From CAMCYM01 sp964405405 (GTDB lineage Bacteria; Bacteroidota; Bacteroidia; Flavobacteriales_D; Sanyastnellaceae): DNA of 64,000 bases. This document shows, one piece after another, positions 59,206 to 64,000 of this stretch. The notes beneath the pieces are model-generated. The model saw nothing but the letters and a program-made list of their open reading frames with translations. It made no database searches and was not told the origin of the DNA. Position numbers and translations under genes: made by a program. The stretch lies in contig CAYONT010000002.1 of NCBI GenBank assembly GCA_964405405.1, forward strand, positions 62,001-126,000. The letters run 5' to 3'. Within the stretch, counting starts at the first letter, position 1, and the number at the start of each line of letters is the position of its first letter.

Positions 59206-60006
59206 GTCCCTCTCGACCCATGCCTGCCGAGCAAACCGGTCCCAGTCTGCAGGCCAAATCTCATCCGGGTACACGACATCGGCCAGATACAACCCACAAG
59301 CAGGCGCAGATTTGCCTGCCAGGGTTCGATCGCAGGATGCCAGCAAGGCAGGCATGTCCTCTGGCTGTCGTCGACCCGAATTCACCTCCAGCAACGTCCC
59401 GACTATGGCCCGAACCATGTTCCGCAGAAACCGATTCGCCGTCAAAACAACCTCCACCCGATGGGGCCCCACCCGCGTCACTTCTACCCGATGGAGGTCA
59501 CACCAAGTTGTCGCATGGGGATCCGTTCCCGACTTGCAAAAGCATGCAAAATCCCGTGTTCCCAACAGAAAGTCTGCCGCAGTTTGCATGCGCTGCACAT
59601 CCAGCGGCCGGTAGACCCGAACCGACTTCCCTTGCAAAAAAACATCCTTCGCCTCATGCAAACGGTAGACATAGGTGCGCTCGCGTGCGGAAAACCTCGC
59701 GTGGGCTTGGCCAGAAACGGGAACCACTGCCGCCACTGCAATCGACGGAGGGAGCATGCCATTGATCCTTCGGAGTCCATCTTCCCAACCCCTTTCGGCA
59801 CAGGTCTCCGGCAGATCCGTATGGGCCACAAAATAGGATGCGTGCACCCCACTGTCCGTACGGCCACACCCAACCACCCCCACACGAACCCCTGCCCAAC
59901 GGGATAAGACATCTTCCAAAACGGACTGCACCGATGCAGCCTGCGGTTGGCGTTGCCAACCACAGAAATCCGTGCCGTCAAATTGCAACTCCAGGAAGAC
60001 CCGCAC
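59203..60006 (-). CDS. truA: tRNA pseudouridine(38-40) synthase TruA
   Basis: A 267-residue pseudouridine synthase. The catalytic aspartate is in GCGRTDSGVHASYFVAHTDL (about residue 51). FDGTDFCGWQRQPQ at the N-terminus and FLRNMVRAIVGTLLEVNSGR in the C-terminal half match TruA, which modifies U38-40 in the anticodon stem. It starts 18 bases after the alpha-oxoamine synthase stop on the same strand and is probably in its operon. Confidence 0.96.
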   Translation of the reverse strand: MRVFLELQFDGTDFCGWQRQPQAASVQSVLEDVLSRWAGVRVGVVGCGRTDSGVHASYFVAHTDLPETCAERGWEDGLRRINGMLPPSIAVAAVVPVSGQAHARFSARERTYVYRLHEAKDVFLQGKSVRVYRPLDVQRMQTAADFLLGTRDFACFCKSGTDPHATTWCDLHRVEVTRVGPHRVEVVLTANRFLRNMVRAIVGTLLEVNSGRRQPEDMPALLASCDRTLAGKSAPACGLYLADVVYPDEIWPADWDRFARQAWVERD

Positions 60007-60024
60007 TGCAGGGCAAGCTCAGCA

Positions 60025-61269
60025 TCAAGCCCAAGAAGCGATGGACTCGCTCTTGTAGGCCCCTGCCAGAAGTTTGTCCTTCACTGTGGTGAAGGTTTCG
60101 ATGGTGTACGCCACGTCTTCTAGCGTATGAACCGCGGTGGGGATGAGACGCAACATGATCACATCCTTCGGCACAACGGGGTACACGACGATGGAACAGA
60201 AAATGCCATGGTTCTCCCGCAAATCCAAGGTCAAATTCGTGGCTTCGCCCAAGCCGCCCGACAGGAAAACGGGAGTGACACAAGAATTGGTGTGCCCAAT
60301 ATTGAATCCCGCAGCACGGAGTCCCGATTGCAAGGCCCGAACATTTTCCCAAAGTTTCGCCATGTGTTCCGGCTGGGTGCGCATCATCTCGAGTCGCTTC
60401 ATCGCGCCGATGACGATGGGCATGGGAAGTGCTTTGGCAAAAGTCTGGGAGCGCATGTTGTAACGCAAGTACTCAATTACATCCTCCTCCCCCGCTACAA
60501 AAGCACCGACGGTGGCCATGGACTTGGCAAACGTGCCGAAGTAGATGTCTACTTCGTGTTGCACCCCCTGGAAATCGGCCGCCCCACGGCCGTGTTCACC
60601 GATGGTACCGAAGCCGTGCGCATCGTCTACGAACAATCGGAACGGAATCTTCTTCTTGAATGCTGCGATTTCAGCCAATTTCCCTTGGTCCCCGGCCATG
60701 CCGAAAACCCCCTCGGTCGCCACCAAAATACCGCCGCCTGAAACATCCGTGAGGGCCTTCGCGCGTTCCAACTGCTTCGCGAAGCTCTCCATGTCGTTGT
60801 GCTGAAATACGAAGCGCTTTCCCTGGTGCAATCGAACGCCGTCCACCATGCAAGCATGGGACTCGCTGTCGTATACGATGACATCATGCCGGGTCACCAA
60901 CGCCTCGATGGCGGACATGCAACCTTGGTAACCGTAGTTGAGCAGGAAGGCATCCTCCTTCTGCATGAAGTCCGCCAGTTGGGCTTCGAGGGCCTCGTGT
61001 TGCGAAGTTTGGCCTGACATCATCCGTGCACCCATGGGATAGGCCATCCCCCAATCTGCCGCTGCTTGCGCGTCCACTGCCCGGACATCCGGGTGGTTCG
61101 CAAACCCCAAGTAGTTGTTGATAGACCAAACCAGCACATCCTTGCCGCGAAAGGTCATCCGGTTCGAAATAGGGCCCTCCAACTTCGGAAAGGTGAAGTA
61201 ACCGTGGCTCTCCCGGGCGTGCTGTCCCAAGGGACCCCGGTCTTTGCGAATGCGTTCAAAAATGTCCAA
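60025..61269 (-). CDS. Alpha-oxoamine synthase (serine palmitoyltransferase/KBL-like) with TTG start
   Basis: A 414-residue PLP enzyme of the alpha-oxoamine synthase family. It has SINNYLGFANHPDVRAVDAQ, MGARMMSGQTSQHEALE, YDSESHACMVDGVRLH, FVDDAHGFGTIGEHGRG and the PLP lysine in GTFAKSMATVG. In Bacteroidota this clade condenses an amino acid with acyl-CoA for sphingolipid or sulfonolipid head groups (serine palmitoyltransferase or cysteate acyltransferase); glycine C-acetyltransferase is an alternative. An ATG at 61311 lies upstream of the TATCTTTG element at 61290-61297 and cannot be used from it. The TTG at 61269 gives the family N-terminus (xDIFERIRKDRGPLGQ) 20 bases after the element. Confidence 0.9.
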   Translation of the reverse strand: MDIFERIRKDRGPLGQHARESHGYFTFPKLEGPISNRMTFRGKDVLVWSINNYLGFANHPDVRAVDAQAAADWGMAYPMGARMMSGQTSQHEALEAQLADFMQKEDAFLLNYGYQGCMSAIEALVTRHDVIVYDSESHACMVDGVRLHQGKRFVFQHNDMESFAKQLERAKALTDVSGGGILVATEGVFGMAGDQGKLAEIAAFKKKIPFRLFVDDAHGFGTIGEHGRGAADFQGVQHEVDIYFGTFAKSMATVGAFVAGEEDVIEYLRYNMRSQTFAKALPMPIVIGAMKRLEMMRTQPEHMAKLWENVRALQSGLRAAGFNIGHTNSCVTPVFLSGGLGEATNLTLDLRENHGIFCSIVVYPVVPKDVIMLRLIPTAVHTLEDVAYTIETFTTVKDKLLAGAYKSESIASWA

Positions 61270-61289
61270 GACAGTTGTATTTGAGGGCA

Positions 61290-61297
61290 CAAAGATA
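61290..61297 (-). promoter_or_regulatory. -7 element TATCTTTG of the alpha-oxoamine synthase/truA unit
   Basis: Exact TAnnTTTG on the minus strand, 20 bases before the TTG start at 61269 and inside the extended open frame. Confidence 0.65.
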
Positions 61298-61421
61298 GCC
61301 GGGGCATCCATCCGCGGGTGGCGGTTGTGCGTATCTTATGCCAAATGTTATCAAATGCGCACGAAAGCGGGCTGCCGGGCATCGCATTGTGGGAGGAGCC
61401 GACCTAACTTCGCCCCGCTAC

Positions 61422-62255
61422 ATGATGACCGAGCGCAGCTACCTACTTTTCGCGATGTCCCTGGCTTTGGCCGGGATTCTATTGGGTTGCAACCCATACA
61501 ATGAGGTGCTGAAGAGTCCCGACTTGGAGTACAAATACACGCGAGCCGTCGGTTTCGTGGATTCCAACGCATGCTACGGCGCACTGCCGATTTTGGAGGA
61601 GCTGGCGGGCCTGACCCGGGGTACAGAGCGTGGGCGAGACGTTCAATTTCAACTGGGACGAGCTCATTTTTGCGTAGGTGACTACTACCTCGCCCGGTAT
61701 CACCTCCGTCAGTTTTCAAAAACTTTTCCTTCGGATGCGCGGGCTGAGGAAGCCCAGTTCCAAGCCGCCATTTGCAGTTACCGTTTGAGCCCTTCAGCTG
61801 CCTTAGACCAATCGGAAACCAAGGCTGCCATGGAGGAATTCCAGTTGTTCTTGGACCGTTTCCCGTCGAGCGCCTATCGAGATTCCAGTCAGAAAATGGT
61901 GGATGACTTGCTGGCCAAACTGCAACGCAAGTCCTTTGACAACGCAGCGCTTTACCACCGAACCCAGCAGTACCACAGCGCCACCATCGCCTTGCGCAAT
62001 GCACTCAAGGAGCACCCTGACACCCCTTATCGGGAAGAAATCCAGTGGTTGATCCTCGACAGCCACTTCCAATATGCTCGCCAAAGCACCGAGCGGAGGA
62101 AATTGGAACGATACAACGAAGCATTAGATGCTTTTCTTACCTTTGCTGCCCGGTTTCCGCAAAGCCTCAGGCTTCCAGATGCCCAGCGCATCCAAAAGTC
62201 TTGCCTGGCGGAGATGGAACGACTGACTGCTACCCCTCCACCCTCTACGCCATGA
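61422..62255 (+). CDS. bamD: BamD outer-membrane assembly lipoprotein
   Basis: A 277-residue TPR lipoprotein of the BAM complex. The signal peptide (MMTERSYLLFAMSLALAGILLGC) ends in lipobox LLGC. TPR-type helices follow: YKYTRAVGFVDSNACYGALPILEEL, YYLARYHLRQFSKTFP, AMEEFQLFLDRFPSS and YNEALDAFLTFAARFP, in outline. The YNEVLKSPDLEYKY segment after the lipid cysteine is the usual start in Flavobacteriales. The ATG at 61422 (or 61425) follows TAACTTCG by 9 bases. It overlaps rpoZ by ATGA. Confidence 0.94.
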   Translation: MMTERSYLLFAMSLALAGILLGCNPYNEVLKSPDLEYKYTRAVGFVDSNACYGALPILEELAGLTRGTERGRDVQFQLGRAHFCVGDYYLARYHLRQFSKTFPSDARAEEAQFQAAICSYRLSPSAALDQSETKAAMEEFQLFLDRFPSSAYRDSSQKMVDDLLAKLQRKSFDNAALYHRTQQYHSATIALRNALKEHPDTPYREEIQWLILDSHFQYARQSTERRKLERYNEALDAFLTFAARFPQSLRLPDAQRIQKSCLAEMERLTATPPPSTP

Positions 62256-62623
62256 ATTTCAAAAGCATCAAAGCCGAGAAGACGACCGAGACGCGCGACA
62301 ACCACAATTTGGAGTTGTGTGGAACGGGCAACTTGTTCGAAACGATTGTTGTTCTGAGCCAGCGGAGCAACCAGATTGCGGTTGAGTTGAAAGAGGAGTT
62401 GTCGAAAAAGTTGGAGGAATTCATCGCCCCTACTGACTCCCTGGACGAGGTCTTCGAAAACCGGGAGCAAATTGAAATTTCGCGGTTCTACGAGCGGCTT
62501 CCGAAACCCCACAGCATCGCGATTGCCGAACTGCGTCAGAATCGCCTGCAGATTGAGGCGCAAGAGCTCGGGGCTGCAGCCGTGTCTCCTGGGAAGGAGC
62601 ACACCCCCGCGTCAATCGCCTGA
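62252..62623 (+). CDS. rpoZ: RNA polymerase omega subunit, Bacteroidota type
   Basis: A 123-residue omega-type protein. LELCGTGNLFETIVVLSQRSNQIAVELKEELSKKLEEF in outline is the conserved core, followed by SLDEVFENREQIEISRFYERLPKPHS, a segment specific to the Bacteroidota version. It helps fold the beta-prime subunit and stabilises polymerase. It is embedded between bamD (ATGA overlap) and coaBC (one-base TGATG overlap); this order is widespread in the phylum. Confidence 0.93.
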   Translation: MNFKSIKAEKTTETRDNHNLELCGTGNLFETIVVLSQRSNQIAVELKEELSKKLEEFIAPTDSLDEVFENREQIEISRFYERLPKPHSIAIAELRQNRLQIEAQELGAAAVSPGKEHTPASIA

Positions 62624-63861
62624 TGGAAGGCGCCGTCGCCGGTGCACCCTTGTCTGGAAAGCGGATCCTGTTGGGAGTCACCGGCAGCATTGCCGCGTAC
62701 AAAGCTGCTCTGCTGGTAAGAGAACTCATTCGAGCCGGGGCCAAGGTTCGCGTGGTCATGACGGCGGGCGCAACAGAGTTTATCACTCCGCTCACCTTGG
62801 CTACCCTTTCCGGGCATCCCGTACACAGTGACTTCACTGAGAATCAAGAAGCAGGAACCTGGACCAACCACGTCGATTTGGGATTGTGGGGAGACCTGAT
62901 TTTGGTGGCCCCCGCAACTGCCCATACCCTTGGAGCCATGGTATCTGGACATTGCGACAACCTGCTTCAAGCGGTTTTGCTCAGTGCACGCTGTCCTGTG
63001 GTCGTCGCGCCAGCCATGGATTTGGACATGTATGCCCACCCTGCCACCCAAGAAAACTTGCGGGTCCTCAGGGAGCGTGGGGTGCATATCGTGGAGCCCG
63101 GGACGGGCTTCTTGGCCAGTGGATTGGAGGGCAAAGGACGAATGGAGGAACCCGAAACCATCGTGCATTGGGTCACGGATTTTTTTGAAGGGAGTGCCCC
63201 CATGGCGGGCATGGAAGTGGTGCTTACTGCTGGACCCACCCATGAACCCATTGATACGGTTCGTTTCATCGGGAACCACAGCACCGGTAAAATGGGCTAC
63301 GCCATTGCACGGGCCTTGGTGGGAGTTGGGGCCAGGGTCCACCTGGTCTCTGGCCCAACGGGACTTGACATCCCAGATGGTTTGGCCTCCTTTCACCGCA
63401 TTCAATCGGCTGCAGAATTGGGAGACAAGGTCGCTGTTCTTTGGCCCCAATGCCATGTGGGCATCGCATGTGCCGCCGTTGCCGATGTTCGCCCAGCCCT
63501 GCGCCATGACCGAAAGTGGAAACGAGGTGAATTGCCTGCTGCCATTCCGCTCGAGCCCACCACCGATGTCTTGGCCGCGATGGGGACCACCAAGAAACCG
63601 CATCAATACCTCATGGGATTTGCGCTCGAGGATGACGAAGGAATGGCTCGCGCTCGAGAAAAAATGATCAGGAAGCAATGTGATGCCATCGTACTCAACA
63701 CCCTCTTAACCGACGGTGCTGGATTTGGTACCGACACCAATGAAGTTGTGGTACTAACCCAAGGGGGAGATTCACATACATTTGGACTTAAATCAAAGAA
63801 CTTAATCGCCTCGGAGCTCGTATCCTTCCTGGTAGATGCGCTTCAAAATCAACGGAAATGA
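62623..63861 (+). CDS. coaBC: CoaBC: phosphopantothenoylcysteine decarboxylase / phosphopantothenate-cysteine ligase
   Basis: A bifunctional 412-residue enzyme for two steps to coenzyme A. The N-terminal CoaC flavodecarboxylase has LLGVTGSIAAYKA, the catalytic His in TWTNHVDLGLW, and PAMDLDMYAHPATQENL. The C-terminal CoaB ligase starts VVLTAGPTHEPIDTVRFIGNHSTGKMGYAIA (in outline) and has the NTP site around AAVADVRP and LEPTTDVLAAMG. The start overlaps the rpoZ stop by one base; the stop overlaps the next start as ATGA. Confidence 0.96.
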   Translation: MEGAVAGAPLSGKRILLGVTGSIAAYKAALLVRELIRAGAKVRVVMTAGATEFITPLTLATLSGHPVHSDFTENQEAGTWTNHVDLGLWGDLILVAPATAHTLGAMVSGHCDNLLQAVLLSARCPVVVAPAMDLDMYAHPATQENLRVLRERGVHIVEPGTGFLASGLEGKGRMEEPETIVHWVTDFFEGSAPMAGMEVVLTAGPTHEPIDTVRFIGNHSTGKMGYAIARALVGVGARVHLVSGPTGLDIPDGLASFHRIQSAAELGDKVAVLWPQCHVGIACAAVADVRPALRHDRKWKRGELPAAIPLEPTTDVLAAMGTTKKPHQYLMGFALEDDEGMARAREKMIRKQCDAIVLNTLLTDGAGFGTDTNEVVVLTQGGDSHTFGLKSKNLIASELVSFLVDALQNQRK

Positions 63862-64000
63862 CGATTCCACGTTTCATCCCTTGGGTCCTGATATTCTCTG
63901 GCATCGGGGCCTTTCATCCCCTGATGGCCCAAGAACTCAATTGTCAGATTTCCGTGATTTCTCCTCAAATCGCCAACGTAGAGGGTTCCATATTTGAATC
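63858..64000 (+). CDS. PorD-like (DUF4835) T9SS-associated protein, 3'-truncated by window edge
   Basis: The first 47 codons are visible. A signal peptide (IPWVLIFSGIGAFHPLMAQ) is followed by ELNCQISVISPQIANVEGSIFE, the typical mature N-terminus of DUF4835 proteins, which NCBI names type IX secretion system protein PorD. The position after coaBC (usually followed by recN) is the expected one. The ATG overlaps the coaBC stop (ATGA). The identification rests on this short segment and synteny. Confidence 0.8.
   Translation, partial: MTIPRFIPWVLIFSGIGAFHPLMAQELNCQISVISPQIANVEGSIFE

Overview
The window is ordinary, very dense chromosomal DNA of a member of the Bacteroidota, most likely Flavobacteriales-like. 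The evidence is a gliding-motility/type IX secretion context (GldF and GldG as one polypeptide, a secreted protein with a type A sorting domain, the start of a PorD-like gene). It also includes Bacteroidota-specific families (the local RpoZ type, DUF2797, START-like protein, Mpl, a TlpA-like DUF4369/thioredoxin protein). Promoters carry the Bacteroidota -7 element TAnnTTTG, and Shine-Dalgarno sequences are essentially absent. Base composition looks high for the order (mid to upper 50s percent GC by eye). Species cannot be told. No phage, transposon, CRISPR array, rRNA or plasmid feature was seen. No gene-free stretch longer than about 300 bases exists; the longest is about 280 bases around the tRNA at 14.1 kb.

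Layout. 0-3.1 kb: 3' part of a GH92 alpha-mannosidase, overlapped by a class III aminotransferase. 3.1-7.4 kb: alpha/beta hydrolase and M14 peptidase, YqgE, and a cysteine-poor DUF2797 protein. 7.5-13.6 kb: a T9SS cargo protein, a TlpA-like lipid- or periplasm-facing thioredoxin protein, and an 1100-residue cysteine-rich repeat protein ending in a dockerin-like segment. 13.8-17.3 kb: RRM protein, tRNA-CAT, START-like protein, and a minus-strand run paaJ-paaY-trmN6. 17.4-26.6 kb: a glycosyltransferase, then the minus-strand unit SAM adenosyltransferase/ABM/gldFG/DUF4340-like, divergent from phoH-purC-cca. 26.6-34.8 kb: glnS, tspO, a glycosyltransferase, exonuclease, 2-oxoacid dehydrogenase E2, a bimodular GT2 fusion, and recR. 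34.8-43.9 kb: plus-strand housekeeping (SSS symporter, aspC, hldE-type kinase, trkH, menG/ubiE, aroA, mpl). 43.9-45.5 kb: MntR/DtxR-type regulator with a ZIP transporter and an apparent autoregulatory operator. 45.5-53.7 kb: sixA, perM-like, pyrG, O-antigen-ligase-like, GT2, elaA, ABC-F. 53.7-57.4 kb: paaE divergent from paaABCD. 57.4-64 kb: MsbA-like exporter, truA, an alpha-oxoamine synthase, then bamD-rpoZ-coaBC-porD.

How the genes work together. Two loci belong to aerobic phenylacetate degradation: the ring epoxidase PaaABC(D)E and, about 38 kb away, thiolase PaaJ with thioesterase PaaY. Envelope functions dominate elsewhere: gliding/T9SS, surface polysaccharide glycosyltransferases and ligase, BamD, and peptidoglycan recycling by Mpl. 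Genes are joined by ATGA, GTGA or TGATG overlaps, and convergent neighbours overlap by a few bases. Many transcription units carry a -7 element only 3-25 bases before the start codon, so leaderless or nearly leaderless mRNAs are likely; this also fixes several start codons (phoH, aspC, the GT2 at 50.2 kb, the alpha-oxoamine synthase).
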